From: Rhodoferax sp.
GTDB lineage: Bacteria > Pseudomonadota > Gammaproteobacteria > Burkholderiales > Burkholderiaceae_C
Direction: 5' to 3'
Length of the DNA stretch: 59,674 bases
Assembly: GCA_024235935.1 (NCBI GenBank)
Contig: JACKLL010000019.1
Coordinates: forward strand, 1-59,674
Part shown: one piece after another, positions 8,448-16,764 of the stretch
How positions within the stretch are numbered: position 1 is the stretch's first letter
Layout: each line of letters opens with the position of its first letter
Made by a program: the position numbers and the translations under genes
The notes under the pieces: model-generated
The model's input: the letters and a program-made list of their open reading frames with translations, nothing else
What the model was told of the DNA's origin: nothing
The model's database searches: none

Positions 8448-9724
8448 CCATTGCCATCAACGACACCCATGACGCGGCGCTGCGCAGCTGGCTGGATTCG
8501 GCCAACGACGCCACCAGCGACTTCCCGATCCAGAACCTGCCGCTGGGCCGTTTCCGGGGCGACAACACCCAGCCCTGGCGGCTCGGCGTGGCGATTGGCG
8601 ATCGCATCGTCGATCTGCAGAAGGCCGGCCTGATCGACACGCAGAACGTCGATGCCGTGCTGGCGTCCGACCTGTCGGCGCGCCAGGCCTTGCGCCGTGC
8701 GCTGTCCGCCGGACTGCGTGCCGGCAGTGCCGACCGCGCGCGCTTCGAAGCGGCACTGCTTGCACAGTCCGATGTCGCGCTGGGCCTGCCCTGCGATGTG
8801 CGCGACTACACCGACTTCTACACCAGCGTGCACCACGCCACGACCATCGGCAAGCAGTTCCGCCCCGACAACCCGCTGCTGCCCAACTACAAGTGGGTGC
8901 CGATCGGCTACCACGGGCGTGCCTCGTCCATCATGGCCAGCGGCACATCCTTCCGCCGGCCGAACGGCCAGCTCAAGGCGCCGGACGCCGATACGCCCCG
9001 CCTCGCACCGTGTGCGCGGCTGGACTACGAACTCGAACTGGGCATGATCGTCGGACGCGGCAATGACGCCGGCACGCCGGTGGGCATGGCGCAGGCGGAA
9101 GACCATGTGTTCGGCCTGGCGCTGTTCAACGACTGGAGCGCGCGTGACATCCAGGGCTGGGAATACCAGCCGCTGGGCCCCTTCCTGTCGAAGAACTTCG
9201 CCAGCACGCTGTCGCCGTGGGTGGTCACGATGGAGGCGCTGGCGCCGTTCCGCGCCCCCTTCGTGCGCCCCGAGGGCGACCCGCAGCCCTTGCCCTATCT
9301 GGACTCGCCCGACAACCGCGCGCATGGCGCCATCGACATCGAACTCGAGGTCTGGTTGCAGACGGCGCAGATGCGCCAGAATGGCCACGCCGGCGAGCGC
9401 CTGTCGTGCTCCAACTACAAGGACGCCTACTGGACGGTGGCGCAGCTGGTGGCCCACCACACGGTCAACGGCTGCAACCTGGCCAGCGGCGACCTGTTCG
9501 GCTCCGGCACCTTGTCGGGCCCGGCGCCGGAGCAGGGCGGCTCGTTGATGGAGCTGAGCCAGGGCGGCAAGCGCGCGATCGCTTTTGCGAATGGCGAGTC
9601 GCGCACCTGGTTGCAGGATGGCGACAGCATCATCCTGCGCGGCTATTGCCAGCGCGACGGGTTCCGGCGCATCGGCTTCGGCGAATGCCGCGGCACGGTG
9701 CTGGCGGCACCGGCGCTGGGCTGA
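8444..9724 (+). CDS. fahA: Fumarylacetoacetase
   Basis: A 426-residue hydrolase that splits fumarylacetoacetate into fumarate and acetoacetate, the last step of tyrosine breakdown. An N-terminal SH3-like domain (about 1-110) precedes the catalytic domain, with DFYTSVHHATTIGKQFRP (catalytic His), PIGYHGRASS, the metal ligands in DYELELGMIVG and FNDWSARDIQGWEYQPLGPF, and GTLSGP toward the end. No maleylacetoacetate isomerase gene lies within the cluster. A GST-family gene is at 14813, but nothing links it to this role. It overlaps hmgA by 4 bases. Confidence 0.97.
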   Translation: MTIAINDTHDAALRSWLDSANDATSDFPIQNLPLGRFRGDNTQPWRLGVAIGDRIVDLQKAGLIDTQNVDAVLASDLSARQALRRALSAGLRAGSADRARFEAALLAQSDVALGLPCDVRDYTDFYTSVHHATTIGKQFRPDNPLLPNYKWVPIGYHGRASSIMASGTSFRRPNGQLKAPDADTPRLAPCARLDYELELGMIVGRGNDAGTPVGMAQAEDHVFGLALFNDWSARDIQGWEYQPLGPFLSKNFASTLSPWVVTMEALAPFRAPFVRPEGDPQPLPYLDSPDNRAHGAIDIELEVWLQTAQMRQNGHAGERLSCSNYKDAYWTVAQLVAHHTVNGCNLASGDLFGSGTLSGPAPEQGGSLMELSQGGKRAIAFANGESRTWLQDGDSIILRGYCQRDGFRRIGFGECRGTVLAAPALG

Positions 9725-9735
9725 AAGGCGCCACC

Positions 9736-10608
9736 ATGCGCGACAAGATGCGCACGTCCGACAAGCACGGCCTGGCCGCCGGGGCGGCGCCCGCGCGTGC
9801 CGACTGGACCATCGACCAGGGTTGGGACGCCTACACGGCGCAGGAGCATGCGGTCTGGAAAACGCTGTTCGAGCGCCAGACGAAACTGCTGCCAGGGCGC
9901 GCCTGTGACGAATTCGTGGCCGGCATGCGCCAGCTGCCGATCGGACCGGACCAGATCCCCGACTTCCGCCGACTGAGCGAGGTGCTGATGCGCCAGACCG
10001 GCTGGCAGATCATCGCGGTGCCCGGCCTGGTGCCCGACGAGGTGTTCTTCGACCATCTGGCCCACCGCCGTTTCCCGGCCGGCAACTTCATCCGCAAGGC
10101 GGACGAGCTCGACTACCTGGAAGAGCCCGACGTGTTTCACGATGTATTCGGCCATGTGCCGATGCTGATGAACCCGGTGATCGCCGACTTCGTGCAGGCC
10201 TATGGCGTGGGGGGTCTGCGGGCGCAGCAGCTCGGCGTGCTGCCGCAACTGGCCCGCGTCTACTGGTACACGGTGGAGTTCGGCCTGGTGCAGCAGAAGG
10301 ACGGATTGCGCATCTATGGTTCGGGCATCGCGTCGTCGTACACCGAGTCGGTGTTTGCGCTGGAGAGTCCATCCCCGAACCGGATCGGTTTCGATCTCGA
10401 GCGGGTGATGCGCACGAACTACCGCATCGACGACTTCCAGGAGGTGTACTTCGTGCTGGACAGCCTCGACGACCTGCTCGAACTGGCGACGATCGACTTT
10501 GCGCCCGTATACGCCCGCGTGGGCCGACAGCCCGAACTGCGGCCGGGTGACCTGAACCCCGCCGACCGCCTGGTGCACAGGGGCGATGGCAGCTACCACG
10601 CGCGCTGA
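9736..10608 (+). CDS. phhA: Phenylalanine 4-hydroxylase
   Basis: A 290-residue monomeric bacterial phenylalanine hydroxylase (pterin- and iron-dependent) making tyrosine, which feeds hppD via transamination. Iron ligands are intact: HDVFGHVPML provides two His residues, and Glu is in WYTVEFGLV. GIRIYGSGIASSYTES is present in the form LRIYGSGIASSY. The ATG at 9736 is 11 bases after fahA stops. A much longer frame starting in fahA is not used. No pterin carbinolamine dehydratase (phhB) is adjacent. Placement at the end of the operon lets phenylalanine and tyrosine be degraded by one transcript. Confidence 0.96.
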   Translation: MRDKMRTSDKHGLAAGAAPARADWTIDQGWDAYTAQEHAVWKTLFERQTKLLPGRACDEFVAGMRQLPIGPDQIPDFRRLSEVLMRQTGWQIIAVPGLVPDEVFFDHLAHRRFPAGNFIRKADELDYLEEPDVFHDVFGHVPMLMNPVIADFVQAYGVGGLRAQQLGVLPQLARVYWYTVEFGLVQQKDGLRIYGSGIASSYTESVFALESPSPNRIGFDLERVMRTNYRIDDFQEVYFVLDSLDDLLELATIDFAPVYARVGRQPELRPGDLNPADRLVHRGDGSYHAR

Positions 10609-10654
10609 GCGCCGCATCGAGGTGGCGGCTCGGCCGAAGCGCGCGCGCAAGGGT

Positions 10655-11311
10655 TCAATCGGCCGGTGTGCGGGCGCTGCGCAGGGCCAGTCGCTGTGGC
10701 GCGACAACCGGCTCGAGCCTGATGAGACCCTTGGCGGTGACCTGGTACCAGGCCTCCTGGGTGACGATGAAATCCATGGCGATGTCGTGCGGCTGCGGCG
10801 CAATGCTGTCGATGCGTGACAAGGCGAACGCGACGCCGATCTTCAGCGGTTGCGGCGAGAGCGCGGCCAGCGTGCGGTCATAGTAGCCGCCCCCGTAGCC
10901 CAGGCGATAGCCCATGGCATCGAAGCCTATCGGTGGAATCAGCGCCCACTGCGGCGTCATGACCGCGCCGTGCACCGGCACCGGCAGGTCGTAGACGCCC
11001 GGAGCGGTCGGCATGCCGGGTCGCCAGTCGCGAAACTGCAGGGGCTGGCCCTTTTGCAGCACGACCGGCAATGCGGTGCTGGCACCCGCCTCGCGCCATG
11101 CGCGCATGGCAAAGCGCGGATCGAACTCTCCCTTGAATGGCCAGTAGGCGGCGATCACTGTGCCCGGTTGCGGATGCAGCACCGCCAGCAGTTGCGCGGT
11201 GATGTCTGCATTCCAGCGCGCTCGCTGGGCCGCGCCGATCGCCATGCGCTGCGCCAGCAGCGACTTGCGCTGGGTCGCGCGCCAGGACTGCAGTTCAGGT
11301 GACAGGGACAT
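10655..11311 (-). CDS. 5-formyltetrahydrofolate cyclo-ligase
   Basis: A 218-residue enzyme that converts 5-formyl-THF to 5,10-methenyl-THF with ATP. Seen features are the basic N-terminal KSLLAQRMAI region, AAYWPFKGEFDPR, PPIGFDAMGYRLGYGGGYYDR (the family's signature, residues about 125-150) and GVAFALSRIDSIAPQPHDIAMD. The ATG at 11309-11311 (MSLSPELQSW) is preferred to an upstream extension that lacks family character. It converges with phhA. I looked for a 6S RNA upstream, where many proteobacteria keep it, and did not see one. Confidence 0.93.
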   Translation of the reverse strand: MSLSPELQSWRATQRKSLLAQRMAIGAAQRARWNADITAQLLAVLHPQPGTVIAAYWPFKGEFDPRFAMRAWREAGASTALPVVLQKGQPLQFRDWRPGMPTAPGVYDLPVPVHGAVMTPQWALIPPIGFDAMGYRLGYGGGYYDRTLAALSPQPLKIGVAFALSRIDSIAPQPHDIAMDFIVTQEAWYQVTAKGLIRLEPVVAPQRLALRSARTPAD

Positions 11312-11454
11312 GGTATCGCGCGTCGCCGGCCCCGGGGCCGATGGTCGGCCGCATCGGGGCGATCGCTTGCACAGTATCCCTGCCACGGTGCAATACGGTC
11401 AAGCCACATGCCCCAATCTGGGGTTATTCGCACCCAGCAGGTAAGATAGTCCGC

Positions 11455-12231
11455 ATGACATGCTCGTCCCGCTTCCAGGTCCATGCCCATGCCCAGCGAC
11501 CCGCATCCGGGGCGCGTACGCGTGCGCGTCCTGCGGATCTGCCCCGCTCTGGCGCAGGCCATGCCGCGTTGCTGCTGGCTTGCCTGCTGGGCAGTGCTGG
11601 TGCTGTCTGGGCCGGGTGCGGCGACGCGCCGGGCGCGGGTGTCGACTGGACGGAATGCGAAAAGCATCGCCTGGTATTGCGCGGTGCCGACCTGACCGGT
11701 GCGCGGCTGGCCGGTGTGGACTTCGATGCCACCGACCTGCAGGGCGCCAGGTTGACCGGCGTCGACCTCACCCATGCCAGTGTCGACCGGGCCCGGTTGA
11801 GCAAGGCCGACCTCAGCCGCGGCAAGCTGGTGCAGCTCAACGGCTACCGCGCCAACTTCAGCGGTGCCAACCTGACCGGTGCCGACCTGTCCAAGGCCGA
11901 ACTGTTCCGGGCCAATCTGTCGGGGGCCAACCTGTCGCGCGCCACGGTGCGCAAGGCGGAATTGCAACGGGCCAATTTCGAGGGTGCAAACCTTGACGGC
12001 GCCAACCTGACCGGTGCCGACATGGCGCGTGCGAACCTTGCCAACACGCGCCTCGATGGCACACGGTTGGCGCAGGCGCGCATGTTCCGGACCCGGCTCG
12101 AAGGTGTCGACCTCAGCCGCACCAGTGGATTGACGACACCCCAGCTCGAGATTGCCTGCGGCGATGCGCGCACCCGGCTGCCCGACGGCGTCAAGGCCCC
12201 GAAATCCTGGCCTTGCGGCAAGGACGACTGA
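11455..12231 (+). CDS. Secreted pentapeptide-repeat protein
   Basis: A 258-residue protein from ATG 11455. A long basic N-region is followed by a hydrophobic stretch AALLLACLLGSAGAVWA (about 40-56), suggesting a signal peptide. The Cys two residues later is not in a canonical lipobox. Residues about 75-225 are pentapeptide repeats of the A(D/N)LxG type (GADLTGARLAGVDF, GANLTGADLSKAELFRANLSG), predicted to form a right-handed quadrilateral helix of about 30 repeats. The tail LEIACGDARTRLPDG...WPCG has two cysteines that could form a disulfide. Function unknown. Confidence 0.8.
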   Translation: MTCSSRFQVHAHAQRPASGARTRARPADLPRSGAGHAALLLACLLGSAGAVWAGCGDAPGAGVDWTECEKHRLVLRGADLTGARLAGVDFDATDLQGARLTGVDLTHASVDRARLSKADLSRGKLVQLNGYRANFSGANLTGADLSKAELFRANLSGANLSRATVRKAELQRANFEGANLDGANLTGADMARANLANTRLDGTRLAQARMFRTRLEGVDLSRTSGLTTPQLEIACGDARTRLPDGVKAPKSWPCGKDD

Positions 12232-12351
12232 GGCTTCCTGTCGGCCTGCCGTGGCGGTCGCTTGTGGATGCACCGCACCCGCGCAGTGGCGCACCGCAAT
12301 GGTGGTTCTTGCGTGAGGGTACGCGCGGTTTTGGTGCCCCTGAAGGCGGGT

Positions 12352-12376
12352 TCCTGCAGGGCGAAAACGCAGGAAA
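12352..12376 (+). terminator. Inverted repeat after the pentapeptide gene, weak terminator or operator
   Basis: A perfect 7-base dyad, TTCCTGC (12352-12358) and GCAGGAA (12370-12376), with an 11-base loop, followed by ACTTTTC. It could be a weak intrinsic terminator for the pentapeptide-repeat gene. It could equally be an operator for the ABC transporter operon, because it ends 8 bases before the candidate -35 box. Confidence 0.35.
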
Positions 12377-12384
12377 CTTTTCGT

Positions 12385-12413
12385 TGCACAGCCTGCCGAA
12401 TGCCCGTACTATC
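12385..12413 (+). promoter_or_regulatory. Candidate sigma-70 promoter for the uptake/catabolic operon
   Basis: TTGCAC (12385-12390) and TACTAT (12408-12413) are separated by 17 bases, 39 bases before the binding-protein ATG. The matches to TTGACA and TATAAT are partial, but the spacing is ideal. Position at the head of a six-gene run supports it. Confidence 0.45.
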
Positions 12414-12451
12414 TGTGCCTGTCTATACAACCTTGGAGTGTGGAGCCGCTT

Positions 12452-13246
12452 ATGAAAAAGTTGATCACCCTTGTTGCAGGGCTGGCCGCAGCGGCCATGC
12501 TGCTGATGCCCTTGCCGTCGCTGGCCCAGAACAAATCGCGCCTGGCGCAGATTCTCGAGCGTGGCACGCTGCGGGTCGGGACCACGGGCGACTTCAATCC
12601 GATGTCGATCAAGGACACGGCCACGAATACGCTCACGGGTTTCGACGTCGAAGCCATGACCGAGCTGGCCAAGGACATGGGTGTCAAGATCGAGTTCGTG
12701 CCGGCCGAGTGGGCAACGCTGGTCAACGGCATCGTGTCGGACCGCTATGACATCTTTTCGGGCGCTTCTCTCAGCATGGCGCGGGCCAAGACCGTGGCAT
12801 TCTCCAACCCCTACATCTATGCGGGCACCGTGCCGCTGGTGAGCAAGAAGACCGGCTCCAAGATCACCAGCTGGAGTGCCATCGACAACCCCAATACCAC
12901 GGTGGCCGTGCTGATGGGGACGGTGTTCGAGCAGCAGGCCAAGGCGCATTTCCCCAAGGCCAAGGTGCGGGCCATCGAAAAGCCGGCAACCGGCTACCAG
13001 GAAGTGCTCGCCGGCCGCGCGCAGGTGACCATCACCAGCAACGTCGAGGCGGCCACGCTGATGAAGACCTATCCGGATCTGCAGATGGTCGGCAGCAGCA
13101 ACGACATGCGTAACAAGCGCCCGTTCGCATATCCGATGCCGCAGGGCGATGACGTCTGGCTGACCTTCGTCAACAACTGGATCGCGCTCAAGACCGCAGA
13201 AGGATACTTCGCCGGCCTCGAAGCCAAATGGCTGTCGGCGAAGTAA
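12452..13246 (+). CDS. Periplasmic amino-acid-type ABC transporter substrate-binding protein
   Basis: A 264-residue binding protein of family 3 (SBP_bac_3). It has a clear signal peptide (MKKLITLVAGLAAAAMLLMP ending in SLAQ). The mature part begins RLAQILERGTLRVGTTGDFNPMS and shows TGFDVEAMTELAKDMGVKIEFVP, the usual first-lobe pattern. A GGAG ribosome-binding site at 12442-12445 supports the ATG at 12452. It resembles the cyclohexadienyl-dehydratase-like branch of the family. It overlaps the following permease gene by 19 bases. The ligand cannot be read from sequence. No ATPase gene lies in this arm. Confidence 0.9.
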   Translation: MKKLITLVAGLAAAAMLLMPLPSLAQNKSRLAQILERGTLRVGTTGDFNPMSIKDTATNTLTGFDVEAMTELAKDMGVKIEFVPAEWATLVNGIVSDRYDIFSGASLSMARAKTVAFSNPYIYAGTVPLVSKKTGSKITSWSAIDNPNTTVAVLMGTVFEQQAKAHFPKAKVRAIEKPATGYQEVLAGRAQVTITSNVEAATLMKTYPDLQMVGSSNDMRNKRPFAYPMPQGDDVWLTFVNNWIALKTAEGYFAGLEAKWLSAK

Positions 13247-14013
13247 TCCGCCGACTGTCCGTACTCGCCGCATCCTGCCTGCTGCTGGCCGGTTGCGGCG
13301 CCGCCACCGACGGTGGCGCAGGCGCCTCCAGCTACAACTGGGGCTGGTACATCTTCAACCCGCTGCAGGCCAAGGGGCTGTCCAACCTGCAGTTCCTGCT
13401 CGGCGGGATGTGGTGGACGATCCTGGTATCGGTCTGTGCCATCGTGTTGTCGGTCATCATCGGCGCGCTGGTCGCCGTGGCCGGTCTGTCCACCCGCAAG
13501 TCGCTCAATCGCGTCAACCGGCTGTATGTCGAGCTGTTTCGCGCGATCCCGCTGCTGGTGCTGATGCTCTGGGTGTTCTACGGGCTGCCGGTCATCATCG
13601 GCCTGCAGCTGGGCGTATTCGCGACCGGCGTGCTGTCTTTGGCGATCAGCGACAGTGCGTTCGAGGCCGAGGTGTTCCGGGCCGGTATCCAGTCGGTGCC
13701 GAAAGGGCAGGTCGAGGCGGCAAAAAGCCTGGGGCTGGGCTGGTCGCTGACGATGCGGCTGGTCGTGCTGCCGCAGGCGATCAAGGTGATCCTGCCGGCA
13801 CTGGGCAACCAGTTCGTCTACGTGCTCAAGATGTCGTCGCTGATCTCCGTGATCGGCCTGCAGGAGCTGACGCGGCGCGCGAATGAGCTCAATGTCAGCG
13901 AATACCGGCCGCTGGAGACCTATACGCTGCTGGTGCTGGAGTATCTGGTGCTGATCCTGTTCGTGTCCTACCTGGTGCGCCGCATGGAGCGCCGGATGGC
14001 GACTGCGCACTGA
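13228..14013 (+). CDS. Amino-acid-type ABC transporter permease with an N-terminal lipobox
   Basis: A 261-residue inner-membrane permease of the HisM/GlnP type. About five membrane segments follow residue 55 and the EAA loop is intact (EVFRAGIQSVPKGQVEAAKSLGLG). The N-terminus is odd: SVLAASCLLLAGCG is a good lipoprotein signal with lipobox LAGC at residues 20-23, followed by a Gly/Ala-rich linker and then NWGWYIFNPL. The start at ATG 13228 lies inside the previous gene. If processed, the permease would carry a lipidated periplasmic N-terminus. It is a probable partner of the binding protein at 12452. Confidence 0.9.
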   Translation: MAVGEVIRRLSVLAASCLLLAGCGAATDGGAGASSYNWGWYIFNPLQAKGLSNLQFLLGGMWWTILVSVCAIVLSVIIGALVAVAGLSTRKSLNRVNRLYVELFRAIPLLVLMLWVFYGLPVIIGLQLGVFATGVLSLAISDSAFEAEVFRAGIQSVPKGQVEAAKSLGLGWSLTMRLVVLPQAIKVILPALGNQFVYVLKMSSLISVIGLQELTRRANELNVSEYRPLETYTLLVLEYLVLILFVSYLVRRMERRMATAH

Positions 14014-14036
14014 TCGATGGAAGGAGTGGGGCGGCC

Positions 14037-14816
14037 ATGATTCTTCACCACAGCACCTGGCCTGCGGTCGAGGCCTACCTGCGGAAGTCCAGCGGCATCA
14101 TCGTGCCGATGGGCTCCACGGAGCAACACGGCCCGACCGGGCTGATCGGCACCGACAGCATCACCGCACAGACCGTGGCCTGGGCCATCGGGACGCATTG
14201 TGGCGCCCTGGTGGGGCCGACGCTGAGCCTGGGTCCGGCGCAGTTCAACCTGGGTTTCCCGGGTACCGTGTCACTGCGCCCATCGACGCTGACGCGCGTC
14301 ATCGTCGACTACGTGTTGTCGCTGGCGAGCCAGGGTTTCCGCCATTTCTACTTTCTCAATGGGCATGGGGGCAACCTCGCCCCTGCCCAATGCGCGTTCC
14401 AGGAGATCCATGCCGAGCGCAGCCTCGCCAGCCATGCGCGCGCAGCCGTGCATTTCCGGCTGCGCAGCTGGTGGGACTACCCCGAGGCCCATGCGCTGCG
14501 CCAACAGCTGTATGGCTTGGGCGAAGGCATGCATGCCACGCCGTCCGAGCTGGCCATCACGCGGGCCTTGTTGCCGGACGCCTGTCCGCCGGACGAGCTG
14601 CCGCCGCCGCCGGTGCTGGAACCCGACTTCATGAAGCGCCATGGGGGCGACAACCACGACGATGCGCAGGCGCACCGCAGCCGTTTTCCCGACGGACGGG
14701 TCGGTTCCCATTCCGGCCTTGGCCTGGCCGAGCACGGCACGCAGCTGGTGGCACTGGCGGCGCAGGCCGGGGCGCGGGATTACGCCGCGTTTCTGGCGGG
14801 CGAGGAAGGCGCATGA
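14037..14816 (+). CDS. Creatininase-family amidohydrolase
   Basis: A 259-residue metal-dependent hydrolase. Metal-ligand motifs are present: PMGSTEQHGPTG (Glu and His), IGTDSI (Asp), FLNGHGGN (His) and GEGMHATPSE (Glu). The family hydrolyses cyclic or linear amides such as creatinine or formamides. The exact substrate here is unknown. A strong ribosome-binding site, GGAAGGAG, precedes the ATG. It overlaps the GST gene by 4 bases (ATGA at 14813-14816), placing it in the same operon as the transporter genes. Confidence 0.88.
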   Translation: MILHHSTWPAVEAYLRKSSGIIVPMGSTEQHGPTGLIGTDSITAQTVAWAIGTHCGALVGPTLSLGPAQFNLGFPGTVSLRPSTLTRVIVDYVLSLASQGFRHFYFLNGHGGNLAPAQCAFQEIHAERSLASHARAAVHFRLRSWWDYPEAHALRQQLYGLGEGMHATPSELAITRALLPDACPPDELPPPPVLEPDFMKRHGGDNHDDAQAHRSRFPDGRVGSHSGLGLAEHGTQLVALAAQAGARDYAAFLAGEEGA

Positions 14817-15451
14817 TCTTCTACGCCAGTGCCTTGTCCAGCTACAGCGCCAAGGTGCGCATCGTGCTGTCGGTGAAGGGCGTTGCTTTCGAAGAGATTT
14901 CGCCGCCCGGCGGCTACCGCTCGGCCGACTACCGTGCGATCGTGCCGATGGGAACCCTGCCGGCGATCCGCGTCGGGGACTGGGTGCTGTCCGAGTCGGA
15001 GGCCATCAACGAATTCCTCGAGGAGCGATACCCTGTGCCGGCGATGATGCCGGCCGATTTGCAGTCGCGGGCGCGCGTGCGCTTCCTGTGTCGCTTCCAC
15101 GACCTGTATCTTGAACCGCGGGTGCGGGCGTTGTTTGCGCAGGTCAAGTCTGCGCAGCGCGACCCGTCCGAGGTCGCGGCGCTGCGCACCGCATTGCTGC
15201 AGCGCATCGACCAGCTCGCGTCATGGGTGCAGCCGCAGCCATGGCTGCTGACGACGCAGATCAGCCTGGCAGACTGCGGGCCGCTGGTCAATCTGTGGCT
15301 GGCCGGCGCGCTGATGCGGGCCTGTGGCCAGCCGATTCTCCTGCCGCCCGTGCTGCAGAACTGGCTGGACATGGCAAACCGGGATGCTGCGGTGGCGCGG
15401 GCCCTGGACCCCTGGCGCGCTGCGACCCGAGAATGGATCGCGGCCCGATAG
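14813..15451 (+). CDS. Glutathione S-transferase family protein
   Basis: A 212-residue two-domain protein. The N-terminal thioredoxin-like domain (MIFYASALSSYSAKVRIVLSV) has Ser residues at the usual active-site position, the cis-Pro loop MGTLPAI and the SEAINEFLEERYP glutathione-binding stretch. The C-terminal half is helical, with TTQISLADCGPLVNL matching the family's N-capping box region. It is translationally coupled to the creatininase gene. A role in isomerisation or thiol addition within the island's pathway is inferred from context. Confidence 0.9.
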   Translation: MIFYASALSSYSAKVRIVLSVKGVAFEEISPPGGYRSADYRAIVPMGTLPAIRVGDWVLSESEAINEFLEERYPVPAMMPADLQSRARVRFLCRFHDLYLEPRVRALFAQVKSAQRDPSEVAALRTALLQRIDQLASWVQPQPWLLTTQISLADCGPLVNLWLAGALMRACGQPILLPPVLQNWLDMANRDAAVARALDPWRAATREWIAAR

Positions 15452-15477
15452 CCGCTCCTGGCGTGCAAAGGAACCGG

Positions 15478-16128
15478 ATGACTTCACACCATCGTTCTAG
15501 CTTTTCGCCGCTGGCGCAAGCCGACTGGCGTTACGTCGAGAAGGTCTCGTTGGAGGACTTCCAGCCCGAAGACTGGCAACTGCTCAATGCGCAGCGCCAG
15601 GACTATCTTTCGCAGCACCAGGCGGATCAGGCCTTGCGCATGCTGACCGCTTCGGAGCATGACCCTGCGTTCGGCTACATGGTCAACAACTTCCGCCATT
15701 GTCTGCAGTCGGCCACCATGGTGCTGCGCGACGGACGCGACGAAGAGGATGTGGTGGTGGCGCTGCTGCACGACGTGGGTTTCATTACCTGTCCCTTGCT
15801 GCACGGCGATTTCGCCGCCCAGCTGCTGGGGGCCTATGTTTCCGACCGCAACTACTGGATGCTGCAGCACCACGCGACGTTCCAGAACGTGCATTCTCCG
15901 CACCTGCCGGGCGTCCGGCAGCACGAGCGGGAACTCTGGAAGGGACATCCCCACTACGACTGGACCGCCGAGTTCGTTGCTAAGTATGACCAGGCCGCAG
16001 CCGACCCCAGCTACGCCTGTGAGCCGATCGAGACATTCGTCCCGATGGTCCGTCGCATCTTCGCGCGCAAGCCGGTCGATCGCCGCACGACCACCCTGGA
16101 AACCCAAGCCATGAAAGAAAGCCGATGA
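15478..16128 (+). CDS. HD-domain protein resembling mixed-valent di-iron HD oxygenases (PhnZ/TmpB type)
   Basis: A 216-residue protein starting at ATG 15478 after AAAGGA. The HD core shows the metal ligands in order: His in NNFRHCLQSA, the HD pair in ALLHDVGF, His in LLHGDFAAQ, His-His in LQHHATFQN, and Asp in AKYDQAAADP. The GDFAAQLLGAYVSDRNYWMLQHH stretch looks more like the oxygenase group (PhnZ, TmpB, myo-inositol oxygenase relatives) than like nucleotide phosphohydrolases. It may therefore cleave a hydroxylated substrate using O2. That is inference from motif similarity. It overlaps the next gene by ATGA. Confidence 0.78.
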   Translation: MTSHHRSSFSPLAQADWRYVEKVSLEDFQPEDWQLLNAQRQDYLSQHQADQALRMLTASEHDPAFGYMVNNFRHCLQSATMVLRDGRDEEDVVVALLHDVGFITCPLLHGDFAAQLLGAYVSDRNYWMLQHHATFQNVHSPHLPGVRQHERELWKGHPHYDWTAEFVAKYDQAAADPSYACEPIETFVPMVRRIFARKPVDRRTTTLETQAMKESR

Positions 16129-16712
16129 CCGCCTGGATCAAGATGGTGCCTGTGGACGAAGCCACCGGCAAGCTCAAGGACATGTACGAACTGGCCAAGA
16201 CGCCCAGCGGGACCGTGGACAACGTGATGCGCGCGCACAGCCTGCGACCCTTGTCGATGCAGGGCCACCTGGTGCTGTATCGCAACGTGCTGCACAACCC
16301 GGACAACACCTTGCCGTTCTGGTTCCTCGAGGTCGTGGCCTCGTATACCAGCATGACCAACAAATGCGCGTACAGCCTGACGCACCACTGGGCGAATGCA
16401 CGCCGCCTGATGAATGACAAGGCGCGCTCTGACCGGGTCTGGGACGCGCTGTCAAAGGCACAGCCGGAACTGGCCTTCGAGGGCAAGGAACTGGCGTTGC
16501 TGAACTATGCGCGCAAGCTCACCGCCGATGTCGGCAACATGGTGAAGGCCGATTTCGATGCGATGCGTGCCGCGGGTTGCGACGATGGCGAGATCCTGGA
16601 GGTGAACCAGGTCTGCGCCTACTTCAACTACTCGAACCGCCTGCTCAACGGCCTTGGCGTCACCACACAGGGCGATGTCGTCGGCTACTACAAGGAGCCG
16701 GACGCCGATTGA
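16125..16712 (+). CDS. AhpD-like / carboxymuconolactone decarboxylase family protein with CxxS motif
   Basis: A 195-residue helical protein of the AhpD-like peroxidase-related group. The fold signature LEVVASYTSMTNKCAYSLTHH ends with the usual His, but the redox motif reads Cys-Ala-Tyr-Ser instead of CxxC, so the second cysteine is missing. ELALLNYARKLTADVGNM and FDAMRAAGCDDGEILEVNQVCAYFNYSNRLLNGLG follow the family pattern. It is the last gene of the plus-strand arm, starting in the stop of the HD gene. The substrate is unknown. A peroxidase activity by a dithiol mechanism is unlikely without the second Cys. Confidence 0.85.
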   Translation: MTAWIKMVPVDEATGKLKDMYELAKTPSGTVDNVMRAHSLRPLSMQGHLVLYRNVLHNPDNTLPFWFLEVVASYTSMTNKCAYSLTHHWANARRLMNDKARSDRVWDALSKAQPELAFEGKELALLNYARKLTADVGNMVKADFDAMRAAGCDDGEILEVNQVCAYFNYSNRLLNGLGVTTQGDVVGYYKEPDAD

Positions 16713-16764
16713 GCGGGCTCGCTCGCGCCGGGTCGGCCGTCCTGCGCCTGGCGTTGCGCGCCGC

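Noticed and set aside
11312..11454. Possible 6S RNA upstream of the 5-formyl-THF cyclo-ligase gene
   Set aside because: The gap is shorter than a 6S RNA and I could not find the long imperfect hairpin with a central bubble. Only a small CCCCA/TGGGG hairpin is present.
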